Positions 17,437 to 26,645 of a stretch of DNA of 64,000 nucleotides are shown one piece after another. The stretch comes from Tolypothrix sp. FACHB-123. Its GTDB lineage: Bacteria > Cyanobacteriota > Cyanobacteriia > Cyanobacteriales > Nostocaceae. The first letter of the stretch is position 1. Every line of letters begins with the position of its first letter. The notes beneath the pieces were generated by a model, which made no database searches, had not been told where the DNA came from, and saw only the letters and a list, made by a program, of their open reading frames with translations. The translations under genes and the position numbers were made by a program. The DNA lies in contig NZ_JACJRE010000025.1 of the NCBI RefSeq assembly GCF_014697075.1, forward strand, positions 48,518 to 112,517, written 5' to 3'.

Positions 17437-17778
17437 TTAATCCTGTGTGTCCTGCTCGTACTGGCTCAGTCTTTTTTTGCTGTTGTCGATTACGCTATTT
17501 GGTGTAGTTCTAGTTGTTTTATTAAAGACTTCCAGAATTAAAATCGCATCGTCATCAACGCGGTAAATAATTCGCCAATTTTTACCTGTATCCCGAATCC
17601 GCAGTTCATGACAATGTTTTCCAATACTAGGCATTGGTCTTGAATGTGGCAATCCCAGATTTTCACCTTGCTGTAAGCGCCTGAGTAATACTCCTGCTTC
17701 TATACGTGCTTCCTGGCTAAAGGGAGAAGTTTTAATCTCGCCATGTAACCAGACTAAAGGTTTGTCGCTTGCGTCCAT
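17437..17778 (-). CDS. RelE/HigB-like toxin
   Basis: 113 residues of the phage-derived Gp49/HigB-like RelE superfamily. Typical segments are EAGVLLRRLQQGENLG, CHELRIRD, NWRIIYRVDDDAILILEVFNKTTRTTP and a basic tail. Family members are ribosome-dependent mRNA endonucleases; the K/R and aromatic residues in NWRIIYR-like strands usually serve catalysis. The first gene of the pair; its ATG lies 5 bp from a perfect 24-bp palindrome. Probably autoregulated. Confidence 0.85.
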   Translation of the reverse strand: MDASDKPLVWLHGEIKTSPFSQEARIEAGVLLRRLQQGENLGLPHSRPMPSIGKHCHELRIRDTGKNWRIIYRVDDDAILILEVFNKTTRTTPNSVIDNSKKRLSQYEQDTQD

Positions 17779-17783
17779 TTATC

Positions 17784-17807
17784 AAATATATCAAATTTGA
17801 TATATTT
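17784..17807. promoter_or_regulatory. 24-bp perfect palindrome, probable HigA operator
   Basis: The sequence centred between 17795 and 17796 reads ATATATCAAATTTGATATAT, extended by two more paired bases on each side, for 12 bp per arm. It sits 5 bp upstream of the toxin start codon, so antitoxin binding would block the promoter or initiation. The AT-rich dyad may overlap a -10 box. Confidence 0.8.
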
Positions 17808-17857
17808 TATGATTGCAGCAAACAAACTTGTTTAAGTTAGCAGAAAATTGCCATGAT

Positions 17858-19786
17858 TTAAGAATCCATTTCGGCTAATTCTAACCACCGCTCAGTCGCC
17901 TTATCAATTGCTTGCTTTAACGTTTCCACCTGCTCGTATAATTTTTGTACTTGGCTATAATTTCCCGGTGAAACATTCAATAAAGCTTTTTCAACTTCGG
18001 ATTTCTCATCCTCTAATTGAGAAATTTTACCTTCTAATTGTTCAAATTCTTTTCTTTCCCAATTTGACATCCTGCGCCGCTTTTTCGGTTCGGTATCTTG
18101 CGGTTTAGATGCAGGTTTTTCTGCCTCTACCTTGTTAGATTTTTCTTTATTTGTGGCTTCTTGTTGTGCGGCTTCCTCAGCTTTTTTATAATCAAGATAA
18201 ACTGAGTAATTACCAGGATATTGACGCAGCAACCCACCTTCTTCAAAGGCAAAAATAGTATCTACAGTTCTGTCTAAAAAATAGCGATCGTGGGAAACTA
18301 CAATTACAGATCCAGAAAAATCTTCTAAATAATCTTCGAGTACGGCTAATGTTTGCACATCTAAATCGTTAGTCGGTTCGTCTAAAATTAAGACATTAGG
18401 TACGCTCATGAGGACGCGCAACAAAAATAAGCGGCGTTTTTCCCCACCAGATAATTTATGAATTGGTGCATACTGCTGGTTACCAGGAAATAAAAATCGC
18501 TCCAACATTTGGGAAGCTGTAATTTTCGTTCCATCAGCTATTTGCACAAATTCGCCTTCTTCTTTGATGTAGTCAATCACGCGCTGATTTTCGTTTAAAG
18601 CTGTGAGTAATTCTTCGGAATGTTGGTCAAAATAACCGATATGAATTGTCGAGCCAATATCTACATTACCTGAATCTGGCTGTACTCTGCCAGTTATCAT
18701 ATCCATTAATGTGGATTTTCCCGCACCATTACCACCAATAATGCCAATGCGGTCTTCAGGACTAAATTCGTAGGTAAAATCTTTAATTAAGGTGCGTCCA
18801 TTATAGCCCTTGGAAATGTTATCTATCTCAATAACTTTTTTGCCAATGCGCCTACTAGCTGTGGAAATATCTACTTTACCTTGAGCTTGTTTAAACTCCA
18901 TTTGGCGCATGGCGTGAACGCGCTCAATTCTCGCTTTTTGTTTGGTACTCCGCGCTTTAGGGCCGCGTTTAAGCCATTCTAATTCTCGCCTTAATACGCC
19001 TTGGTGTTTGCGTTGACTGCTAACAGCAGATTCTTCAGCTAAAGCTTTCTTTTCGAGGTAATATGAATAGTTACCCGTATAGGTGTAAATATCACCTCGG
19101 TCAATTTCAATAATCCGATTGGTGACACGATCTAAAAAATAGCGATCGTGAGTAATTAAAAATAAGGCACCACGATAACGATTTAAATAACTTTGCAACC
19201 ACTCTACAGAAAGCGCATCCAGATGGTTTGTTGGCTCATCCATGAGCAAAACATCAGGTTCAGATAGCAAAGCTGTGGCTAAAGCAATCCGCTTTCTATA
19301 ACCTCCTGATAATGTGCCAATTACGGTATCAAAGTCAGAAATTCCTAATTTGGTGAGGATAATTTTGGCATTAGTTTCTAATTCCCATGAGCCAGTTGCA
19401 TCCATTTTTTGCATTACCGCCGAAAGCCGGGACATTAACTGACTATCTTCGGGATAATGGGCTAATTTATCAGAAAGTTCTTCATATTCCCGCACTAAAG
19501 CCATGTGTTCGCCACTATCAGCAAAAATCTGCTCTAATACTGTGCGATTTTCGTCTAAATCTGGCTGCTGGGGGAGATAGATAACTTTGGCACCAGAGTT
19601 AACTAAAATTTGTCCGCTATCAACTGGTTCTAGCCCAGCAATCATTTTTAATAAAGTTGATTTACCAGAACCATTAGTACCAATTAAACCAACTTTATCA
19701 GTTGCATCTAAACTAAAGTTGGCATCTTTTAAAATTTCTTTGATGCCAAAATCTTTTTTAACTGATTGTAGGGTAATAACGCTCAT
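17858..19786 (-). CDS. ABC-F family ATPase
   Basis: About 642 residues: two ABC ATPase domains in one chain and no membrane helices, as in Uup, EttA and YbiT. The first Walker A is GTNGSGKST with signature LSGGYRKR; the second Walker A is GGNGAGKST with signature LSGGEKRR. Both Walker B regions read D-E-P-T-N. A charged linker holds the P-loop-like arm (QRKHQGVLRRELEWLKRGPKARSTKQKAR). The acidic/basic C-terminal tail with coiled coil (about 575-640) suggests the Uup-like type. ABC-F proteins bind the ribosome E site. The start is the ATG at 19786; a TTG at 19810 is possible. Confidence 0.9.
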   Translation of the reverse strand: MSVITLQSVKKDFGIKEILKDANFSLDATDKVGLIGTNGSGKSTLLKMIAGLEPVDSGQILVNSGAKVIYLPQQPDLDENRTVLEQIFADSGEHMALVREYEELSDKLAHYPEDSQLMSRLSAVMQKMDATGSWELETNAKIILTKLGISDFDTVIGTLSGGYRKRIALATALLSEPDVLLMDEPTNHLDALSVEWLQSYLNRYRGALFLITHDRYFLDRVTNRIIEIDRGDIYTYTGNYSYYLEKKALAEESAVSSQRKHQGVLRRELEWLKRGPKARSTKQKARIERVHAMRQMEFKQAQGKVDISTASRRIGKKVIEIDNISKGYNGRTLIKDFTYEFSPEDRIGIIGGNGAGKSTLMDMITGRVQPDSGNVDIGSTIHIGYFDQHSEELLTALNENQRVIDYIKEEGEFVQIADGTKITASQMLERFLFPGNQQYAPIHKLSGGEKRRLFLLRVLMSVPNVLILDEPTNDLDVQTLAVLEDYLEDFSGSVIVVSHDRYFLDRTVDTIFAFEEGGLLRQYPGNYSVYLDYKKAEEAAQQEATNKEKSNKVEAEKPASKPQDTEPKKRRRMSNWERKEFEQLEGKISQLEDEKSEVEKALLNVSPGNYSQVQKLYEQVETLKQAIDKATERWLELAEMDS

Positions 19787-19856
19787 AAAAGTTAGTAATT
19801 GGTCGTGCAAATTGATGTTCTAGGTAAGATATCTACCCTACCTAGAAACGCAAATT

Positions 19857-20273
19857 TTAGAGAAATAAATCCAGAGGTAAATGTCCATACATTTCGTTAA
19901 TTCCTCCAGGATTGTGAGATTGGCAAGAAACTAAGACTCCACGATGATGTCCAGAATAGGAATCGATATAACATAAGCCATTCTTACCATTTAATTTGAT
20001 ATAAACTGGGCCTTCAATGTCGGGTAAGTTGCTGGGAACTTCATAACCTAAAGCGTGGGTATAGGTTTTCATTGCTAGCTTACCTGCTTCGGCGTTATCA
20101 GCACAAATACCCAAAATTTGGTAATCGGAAAGTTTGGCGATCAAAATTAAAGCTCGCCTCACGGAAGCTTTTTCTGATGGCTTGAGGATGGGAGCAATAT
20201 CGAGACAAGTAAATTTATTGAGAACCTTTCTGGCGTCTTCAACTGTGAGATTGGGATGATTAGGAGTTGACAT
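19857..20273 (-). CDS. DUF1824 family protein
   Basis: 138 residues, most like DUF1824, a cyanobacterial/plastid family of unknown function. Recognisable features are ALGYEVP in the middle and the C-terminal YIDSYSGHHRGVLVSCQS followed by INEMYGHLPLDLF. Soluble, with no signal peptide. It starts at the ATG at 20273. It lies 70 bp upstream of the ABC-F gene on the same strand, so they may share a transcript. Confidence 0.75.
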   Translation of the reverse strand: MSTPNHPNLTVEDARKVLNKFTCLDIAPILKPSEKASVRRALILIAKLSDYQILGICADNAEAGKLAMKTYTHALGYEVPSNLPDIEGPVYIKLNGKNGLCYIDSYSGHHRGVLVSCQSHNPGGINEMYGHLPLDLFL

Positions 20274-20455
20274 GAATGTAGTTGGTTGGAGTTCTGGATG
20301 ACGATTAGGAATTTGCGGTTGAGATTGTTTACTATCCTAAGAGGATGTACTGCATTTGGCGGATCTTGTTTGTTCTGGTTTCATACTCCATGCGATTTGT
20401 GAGTAGTTTCAATATATCTTTACAACTGACTACTGACTACTAACTACTGACAAAC

Positions 20456-21304
20456 TTAAGGCTGATTTTGATTATTCCCTAGGTTAAAAATAAAAGGTAC
20501 GCTGCTTTTGGCGTCGTTCCCCATAACTAAAACATTTGGCATTTGCGAACCACCAGCTTTCCAAGCTTCTATCGCTTCTTTTTGTAGCACTAATTGCCCA
20601 CCTTGGGCTTTAAGGGTTTCTGCCAACAGCCTCTGCGCCTCCGCCTTACCTTTAGCGCGATTAATTTCTGCTTGTGCTTCTTGTTCTGCTTCTCGCGCTA
20701 TGTACACTGCTCGTTGTGCCCTTTGTTCAGCGATTTGTTTTTCTTCCACTGCTCTGGCAAATTCTGGGGAAAAAGTCAAGTCAACTACACTAGTATCCAG
20801 CACGATTATCCCATATTTATCTAAGCGATCGCCTAAGGCGTTGTCAAAGTCTTCCTTCAATTCGCTACGTTTGGTAATTGCCTCTTCCACGGTTCTTTTC
20901 GCAGCCGCAATTTTAAATGCTTCTTGGGTTTGGGGAGCAATAATTTTTGAGACAATATTTTCTAAGGTACCTTGTTTTCTTCTCACCTCTACTACCTGGG
21001 TAGGATCGAGACGAAAGTTAATGGCAAATCGTGCCGATAAATTTTGCAAATCTTTGGTAGAACTCTCGGCGGGAACTTCAAATTTTTGCACTGTTAAATC
21101 GTATACATCAATTGCCGATATAAAGGGCGGTTTTAAGTGAATACCCTCCAGTAAGGCTCCATCTTTAGCTTTACCCAAGATACTAATTACTCCTGCTTGT
21201 CCTGGGTTAATAATGATAAAGGAATTCAGACCGATACTCACCAGTATGGCTAACACCACTCCTAAAACTGTAGTTTGCCAATTCGCAAATTGCTGATTTT
21301 TCAA
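20456..21304 (-). CDS. Prohibitin/SPFH (band 7) family protein
   Basis: 282 residues. One N-terminal membrane helix (about 11-33), then a band-7 domain (about 30-200) with YDLTVQKFEVPAESSTKDLQ, and an alanine/glutamate-rich coiled coil (about 185-245: EQRAQRAVYIAREAEQEAQAE). This is the classic layout of prohibitins; the closest cyanobacterial relative I recall is slr1106 (Phb1). Such proteins form ring-shaped membrane assemblies that scaffold proteases and quality control. The short C-terminus (PFIFNLGNN) is typical. It starts at the ATG at 21304. Confidence 0.9.
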   Translation of the reverse strand: MKNQQFANWQTTVLGVVLAILVSIGLNSFIIINPGQAGVISILGKAKDGALLEGIHLKPPFISAIDVYDLTVQKFEVPAESSTKDLQNLSARFAINFRLDPTQVVEVRRKQGTLENIVSKIIAPQTQEAFKIAAAKRTVEEAITKRSELKEDFDNALGDRLDKYGIIVLDTSVVDLTFSPEFARAVEEKQIAEQRAQRAVYIAREAEQEAQAEINRAKGKAEAQRLLAETLKAQGGQLVLQKEAIEAWKAGGSQMPNVLVMGNDAKSSVPFIFNLGNNQNQP

Positions 21305-21374
21305 ATTGTTATCTCCTTATGATATGGGCATTGGGCATGGGGCATTGGGCAATTCAATTTTGGATTTTGGATTT

Positions 21375-21408
21375 GCGATAGCGCAGCGTTAGCGAGTCCG
21401 CGAGCGTC
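21375..21408. repeat. Interspersed 34-bp repeat within an AT-rich spacer
   Basis: GCGATAGCGCAGCGTTAGCG and the following 14 bases are G+C-rich and interrupt a run of TTTTGGATT repeats. The surrounding 21325-21475 holds further low-complexity pieces (GGGCATTGGGCATG units, AATCTAAAATCTAAAATC). It looks like one of the small interspersed repeats of Nostoc genomes, inserted into an older spacer. Confidence 0.55.
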
Positions 21409-21549
21409 TTTTGGATTGGGTTTGAATCTAAAATCTAAAATCTAAAATTCCTTGTCCCCCTGATCCCTGCTCCCTGCCCCCTTGCCTAATCTCCCTCATC
21501 ACCTTGTATAAATCGTGGTAATATCAGTTGCACGCGACTGAGACTAATT

Positions 21550-23358
21550 GTGGCTACAGCATCTAAATCTCATCAGGTATCAAGAAGGCGTAGACATTCT
21601 GTGCATCCCCTCCAGCGTCTCTTAGACTATGGGCATCAGTATCGTAAACAAATTTGGCTAGCTATTGCTTGTTCAATCCTCAATAAGTTTTTTGATTTAG
21701 CACCACCGGCTTTAATTGGGGTGGCGGTGGATGTGGTAGTTAAGCAACAGGATTCTATTATTGCTCAATGGGGAGTAAAAGATGTTTTTGGACAATTTTT
21801 AATTATCTCCCTGCTGACGGTTATCATTTGGATACTAGAATCGGTTTTTGAATACGCATACGCTCGACTTTGGCGAAATTTAGCACAAAATATTCAGCAT
21901 AACCTGCGTCTGGATGCATATAAACATTTGCAAGATTTGGAATTAGCTTATTTTGAAGAACGCAGTACTGGCGGTTTGATGTCGATTCTCAGTGATGATA
22001 TCAACCAACTAGAGCGATTTCTCGATGTGGGAGCTAATGACATTATCCAAGTAGCCACAACAGTTGTAATTATCGGTGGTGCTTTTTTTGTTTTGGCTCC
22101 TAGTGTAGCGTGGATGGCGATGTCACCAATGCCATTTATTCTCTGGGGTTCTTTTGCATTTCAAAAGTTGTTAGCACCACGTTACGCCAATATACGGGAA
22201 AAGGTGGGTTACCTGAATGGGCGATTGGTGAATAATTTAAGCGGAATTACGACGATTAAAAGTTTCACCGCCGAAGATTATGAAAATTCTAGGGTAGCAC
22301 AAGACAGTAATGCTTACAGACAAAGTAACGCTAAAGCTATTCAACTATCTGCGGCGTTTGTACCTTTAATTCGGATGCTGATTTTGGTAGGGTTTACAGC
22401 TTTACTATTGTACGGCGGGATGGCGGCGGCGGCAGGTACTATGTCTGTAGGTACTTACAGCGTGTTGGTGTTTTTAATTCAACGCTTGCTGTGGCCTTTA
22501 ACTAGATTAGGGGAAACTTTTGACCAATATCAACGGGCAATGGCTTCTACTAATCGCGTCATGGATTTATTAGATACACCAGTCGCCATTCATCCAGGGA
22601 ATATGGCTTTACCTGTGGAGACGGTGCGCGGTGAGGTGGAATTTAAAAATGTGACTTTTGCTTATAAAGATAGATTACCAGTGATTAAAAATCTATCTTT
22701 GCAGATTCCTGCCGGACAAACGATCGCCATTGTTGGTTCTACAGGTTCGGGTAAAAGTACTTTAGTTAAACTTTTGTTACGGCTGTATGAAATCAAAACT
22801 GGCAATATTACCCTAGATGGCATTGACTTACAAGATTTAAACTTGCGAGATTTACGCCGTTGTATTGGTTTAGTTAGTCAAGATGTATTTTTATTTCATG
22901 GCACGGTAGCCGAGAATATTGCTTACGGTACCTTTGAGGCGTCAGAAGAAGAAATTATGATTGCGGCGAAGGTAGCAGAAGCTCACGACTTTATTATGCA
23001 CCTGCCCCAAGGTTATGAGACAATTGTTGGGGAAAGAGGACAAAAGTTATCTGGTGGACAAAGACAGAGAATTGCGATCGCGCGTGCAGTGTTAAAAAAT
23101 CCCCCAATTTTGATTTTAGATGAAGCGACCTCGGCGGTAGATAATGAAACAGAAGCTGCTATTCAGCGATCGCTCGAACGGATTACAGTTAATAGAACCA
23201 CAATTGCGATCGCTCATCGTCTTTCTACTATCCGTAATGCCAATTGCATTTATGTCATGGAACATGGAAAACTAGTAGAATCTGGAACCCATGACCAATT
23301 GCTACAGCAAGATAGCGTTTACGCTAGTCTCTGGCGCGTACAAAGTGGGTTGCGGTAA
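21550..23358 (+). CDS. ABC exporter, fused membrane and ATPase domains
   Basis: 602 residues starting at GTG. The N-terminal ABC_membrane domain has about six helices (residues 35-320); the ATPase domain has Walker [10 protein letters not shown] (about 395), the Q loop, signature LSGGQRQR (about 500), Walker B ILILDEAT (about 522) and the H loop IAHRLST. It belongs to the MsbA/lipid-A-exporter-like half-transporters that act as homodimers in the inner membrane. The substrate cannot be read from sequence. The gene lies 153 bp upstream of the probable CcmS gene on the same strand; a heptamer array separates them. Confidence 0.9.
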   Translation: MATASKSHQVSRRRRHSVHPLQRLLDYGHQYRKQIWLAIACSILNKFFDLAPPALIGVAVDVVVKQQDSIIAQWGVKDVFGQFLIISLLTVIIWILESVFEYAYARLWRNLAQNIQHNLRLDAYKHLQDLELAYFEERSTGGLMSILSDDINQLERFLDVGANDIIQVATTVVIIGGAFFVLAPSVAWMAMSPMPFILWGSFAFQKLLAPRYANIREKVGYLNGRLVNNLSGITTIKSFTAEDYENSRVAQDSNAYRQSNAKAIQLSAAFVPLIRMLILVGFTALLLYGGMAAAAGTMSVGTYSVLVFLIQRLLWPLTRLGETFDQYQRAMASTNRVMDLLDTPVAIHPGNMALPVETVRGEVEFKNVTFAYKDRLPVIKNLSLQIPAGQTIAIVGSTGSGKSTLVKLLLRLYEIKTGNITLDGIDLQDLNLRDLRRCIGLVSQDVFLFHGTVAENIAYGTFEASEEEIMIAAKVAEAHDFIMHLPQGYETIVGERGQKLSGGQRQRIAIARAVLKNPPILILDEATSAVDNETEAAIQRSLERITVNRTTIAIAHRLSTIRNANCIYVMEHGKLVESGTHDQLLQQDSVYASLWRVQSGLR

Positions 23359-23453
23359 GTCAATAGTCAAAAGTCAGTAGGGGCGGGTTTATTGAGAATC
23401 ATCGTTGATAGGTGAAAATATTTGTGAACCCGCCCTTACATTGATCAACAGTC

Positions 23454-23488
23454 AAATGACAAATGACAAATGACAAATGACAAATGAC
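23454..23488. repeat. Heptamer tandem repeat, 5 copies of AAATGAC
   Basis: Five exact tandem copies just upstream of the gene at 23512, another example of the 7-bp periodicity found through this window. Confidence 0.9.
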
Positions 23489-23511
23489 GAATTACAAACT
23501 ACGAATTATTT

Positions 23512-23940
23512 ATGTTTTTTGGTACTAGCCAAACGGAATCAGGCGATAGTAAATGGCGTAAAGAATTGGATAGATTTGTGAAAGCAAATCAACCAGAATT
23601 GGCGGCGCTGTTTTGGGGATTGTGGTTAGAAAATGGTAATAGTCAAGGTACTATCGGGATTGATTTACAACCTGCACCGCATTTTGTTTATTGTCCGCAA
23701 GATGAGATAGAAAAATTAAATAGTCGAGTTGAGAATCGACTGCAAGAAATTATAGGAATTATCGAGAATCATAAACCAGAAGTAGAAGTGGTGATGATTG
23801 GTATTGGTAAGGGAGAAATTAAGTTAATTCAGTTTGCGCCAGAACCAGCACCACCTGTTTGTTTTGAGCAAGTTGGTAAGGATGTTGATGGGTTATTAGA
23901 ATTATTAGAACAAAGGATGAGGGAAGAGATTGTAATTTAA
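23512..23940 (+). CDS. ccmS: Probable beta-carboxysome assembly chaperone CcmS
   Basis: 142 residues, soluble, mixed alpha/beta. Characteristic stretches are WRKELDRFVKANQPELAALF, GTIGIDLQPAPHFVYCP and IGIGKGEIKLIQFAPEPAPP. This pattern matches, from memory, the small cyanobacterial family named CcmS, reported as a chaperone that binds CcmK1 during beta-carboxysome assembly. I cannot run the search that would confirm it. The presence of ccmK3-ccmK4 and a McdAB-like pair within 13 kb supports the call. It starts at the ATG at 23512; the heptamer array 23454-23488 lies between it and its upstream neighbour. Confidence 0.55.
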   Translation: MFFGTSQTESGDSKWRKELDRFVKANQPELAALFWGLWLENGNSQGTIGIDLQPAPHFVYCPQDEIEKLNSRVENRLQEIIGIIENHKPEVEVVMIGIGKGEIKLIQFAPEPAPPVCFEQVGKDVDGLLELLEQRMREEIVI

Positions 23941-24014
23941 CGCAAAGGTACGCAAAGGTATGCGCAGAGTATCGCAGAGGAAGATAAATAACTCTGCGCT
24001 TATTTTTTAGTTTA

Positions 24015-25775
24015 TTAATTGTGCCAAGCTGTATAAAAATCTGGATAGTTTAGATTATTGGCACAATGCCAGATAATATTAAACACAGCATCGTAGCGAT
24101 AAGAACTGTTTTTAGCAAACTGTTCGCTGAGGTAGCCTTTTAAAGCTGTGATGACTTGCGGAAGATGTTCGGTGCGGAGGATTTTTGTCAAAACATCAGC
24201 TATATCCATTAAATAATCTTCGTAGGATGGCTGATTTGTGGTTTGACTGTTGAAGCAGTTTTGATTGTCATCATCTGGCGTCAATGGTTGAATAAATTGG
24301 ATGAGAGTAGAGATAACTTTGTTCAATTTCTCTGGTAATATTTGGTTTGCCAGATGAAGTTGTTCTAAATTAAGAACTGTAGCAAATAGGATTGATTCAT
24401 ATTGACATAGATTGCTTTGTCGTATTTGGAATAAAGTAGCGATCGCAGTTGGATTAGTCAAGTCAATTTTCAAGAGATTCTGAGTAGCAGATATCCGCAC
24501 CCACTCATTTTGAGTAGTTGTAATTAGGTGAGATAACTTGTTAATTGCGAAGATGTTACCGGGAATTAATTCTCCTAAGTAAGCAGTAGCTTGGCAACAA
24601 ATAGACTCATCCTCAGTAGTTTCAATTATTTGCAATAAAGTAGGGATGGCTATTTCATTACCGGGATTAATTTTACCTAAAGTAGGGGCTATATCGCATA
24701 ATAGGTAATCATTTTTCGTAGTATAAATCAATTCGATTAATGCTGCAATTACCGCTTGATTTCCTTCATTCAGGCTGGTATGAACCTCCAACAATCTCTC
24801 AGTTGCTACACATGCAATATATCTGGCATAATCTACATGTTCTGAAAATTTGGCGATATTTTTAATTGAATCGCATAGAGCATCAATACCTACTTGATTA
24901 GCTGGTTCAATTTCGAGTAAATACACAGCAGCACATTCTCTGATAGATGTACTTGCAGAATTTTCCAGAAGATAAATTAAAGCCTGGATTACAGCAGCAT
25001 TACCAGGATCGATTTGCCAAAGTACCTTAGCTGCATCTAAACAGATTCTATCGCCTTGGTTGATTTGCAAGAATTTAACGAGAGATGCAATCGCAGTTTG
25101 ATTACCGACAGCGATTTTTCCTAAAGTTGCGATCGCCTCCAGGCAATTATACTTGTTTGGCGTTGTCTCCATCATTTGAATTACAGATGCGATGGCTGCG
25201 CCAACGTCTTTGACGAACGCACTTTCACCGCCAACAGCTATTTTCTCCTGACTTGGAACAGAATGTAGTAGCGCCAAAGCTGCTAATGCACTTTTATTAC
25301 CCGGATCGAATTGTGCTAATTTCTCTGCTGCTAGACGCATAATTGTGCGACTTTCAGTAGTATGAACCAAATCCACAAAGCCAGCAACTACCCGTTTTCT
25401 ATCGGTTAATTCCAGAGTTTTTCTAGCTGCTTTCACTAAAGGTTTTGGAACTATTTGCCAATCTCGCTTATCCTGACGAAAAAAGCCATAACTCCATTTC
25501 AGCAGTTGTGCAACAATCGTATCCCCTAAACTGCATTCAGGGAAGTAAGCTAAAGCTTCAGCCGCTAAAAAGTAGGCGCGGTAACGATAAAAATCGCCGC
25601 AATTATCATCAAAATCTATTAAAGCTTGAATAAATGCTTCTTTTTGCGCCTTAGCTACATCCTCTCGCCTAAACCATTGGAGAATTTCGGTTTTCCAGCT
25701 TGGCTCAAAGATGCGGTAATTATCTTGATTTAGAAAAGTGCGATCGCAGTTAAAGAAATATTGCCAATCATGCAT
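24015..25775 (-). CDS. HEAT-repeat protein
   Basis: 586 residues of alpha-helical solenoid. After an N-terminal helical region (about 1-115), around ten HEAT/PBS-lyase-like repeats of about 40-45 residues recur with the pattern P-G-N-x-x-A-I-x-A-L-x-x-L-I. Such repeats mediate protein binding; in cyanobacteria some act as phycobilin lyases or as NACHT-associated sensor scaffolds, but no catalytic motif is visible here. It is a stand-alone gene converging with the CcmS-like gene. It starts at the ATG at 25775. Confidence 0.8.
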   Translation of the reverse strand: MHDWQYFFNCDRTFLNQDNYRIFEPSWKTEILQWFRREDVAKAQKEAFIQALIDFDDNCGDFYRYRAYFLAAEALAYFPECSLGDTIVAQLLKWSYGFFRQDKRDWQIVPKPLVKAARKTLELTDRKRVVAGFVDLVHTTESRTIMRLAAEKLAQFDPGNKSALAALALLHSVPSQEKIAVGGESAFVKDVGAAIASVIQMMETTPNKYNCLEAIATLGKIAVGNQTAIASLVKFLQINQGDRICLDAAKVLWQIDPGNAAVIQALIYLLENSASTSIRECAAVYLLEIEPANQVGIDALCDSIKNIAKFSEHVDYARYIACVATERLLEVHTSLNEGNQAVIAALIELIYTTKNDYLLCDIAPTLGKINPGNEIAIPTLLQIIETTEDESICCQATAYLGELIPGNIFAINKLSHLITTTQNEWVRISATQNLLKIDLTNPTAIATLFQIRQSNLCQYESILFATVLNLEQLHLANQILPEKLNKVISTLIQFIQPLTPDDDNQNCFNSQTTNQPSYEDYLMDIADVLTKILRTEHLPQVITALKGYLSEQFAKNSSYRYDAVFNIIWHCANNLNYPDFYTAWHN

Positions 25776-25965
25776 AGCCTCCTATCCACTTTACAGCGTG
25801 GTACGAAAGGGACTTGAATCGAATCATGCTACATCTATTGGCTTGTTGTCAAGTCTCAGCAAATAGCCTGCTTTTAACTGCGAGAAAATCGCCTTACCTG
25901 GGAAACATAACAAATATGACTATTCAGTTAATACCTGTTTATTTTCCTAAAATATGTAAAGTTTT

Positions 25966-26583
25966 ATGCAGCAGTTCAAAAATAAAGTTACAAATAAATT
26001 AGAGCGAATATTAGAACAATATTTAATACCCCGTTTAGTCAAGTGGGGAGAATATTTAGAAAATAAAATCAGGCGTTATAAACATCAGCAATTGAAACCG
26101 CAATTAAAATTTTGTGGTGCAGATGTGCGATTTAAGCGAGATATTACAATTAACCACCCGCAAAATGTTTCTTTAGGTGATAAAGTCTACATTGGCCCGG
26201 ATGTATTATTAGATGGGCGTGGTGGTATCACTATTGGTGACAATAGCACAATTGGATTTAATGTTGTCATCCTCTCTGCAAACCATGATTATCAAAGTAA
26301 TGACCTGCCTTATGAATATAATGTTTATATTCATAAACCAGTGGTAATTGGGCCCAATGTTTGGATTGGTGATAATGTGCTAATTATTCCCGGAATTACT
26401 ATAGGAGGTGGAGCAATCATCGCTGCTGGTACAGTTGTTACTAGCAATGTTGAACCCTTAGCAATTGTGGGTAATCAACCAATGAGAATAATTAAATATC
26501 GTGATAAGGAACATTATGAACGTCTAGCAAATGAGCAGAAAAATACAAATTTATTAGTTCACAGTATTGATAATCAAAAGTAA
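25966..26583 (+). CDS. Hexapeptide-repeat acyltransferase (left-handed beta helix)
   Basis: 205 residues. The N-terminal 45 residues are charged and helical; residues about 55-185 carry hexapeptide repeats ([LIV]-G-x-x-x-x) such as VSLGDKVYIGPDVLLDG, ITIGDNSTIGFNVVILSANHDY, and VVIGPNVWIGDNVLIIPGI. The His in SANHDY is the expected catalytic base of CysE/LacA/NodL-type O-acetyltransferases. It probably acetylates a sugar in cell-surface polysaccharide; the acceptor is unknown. It starts at the ATG at 25966. It converges with the P450 gene. Confidence 0.85.
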   Translation: MQQFKNKVTNKLERILEQYLIPRLVKWGEYLENKIRRYKHQQLKPQLKFCGADVRFKRDITINHPQNVSLGDKVYIGPDVLLDGRGGITIGDNSTIGFNVVILSANHDYQSNDLPYEYNVYIHKPVVIGPNVWIGDNVLIIPGITIGGGAIIAAGTVVTSNVEPLAIVGNQPMRIIKYRDKEHYERLANEQKNTNLLVHSIDNQK

Positions 26584-26645
26584 AATATTAAAATTATTGT
26601 AGGTGCGTTATTAGTCATGAACGCACCCTGATTTTTAATTACAAA

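Noticed and set aside
20508-21140. 210-codon plus-strand frame opposite the prohibitin gene
   Set aside because: Serine/cysteine-rich shadow product of the alanine-rich coiled coil on the other strand; no plausible start region.
25795-25870. Stretch with a GAATCGAATC-like T-arm motif suggestive of a tRNA remnant
   Set aside because: Acceptor and anticodon stems cannot be formed on either strand; probably chance.
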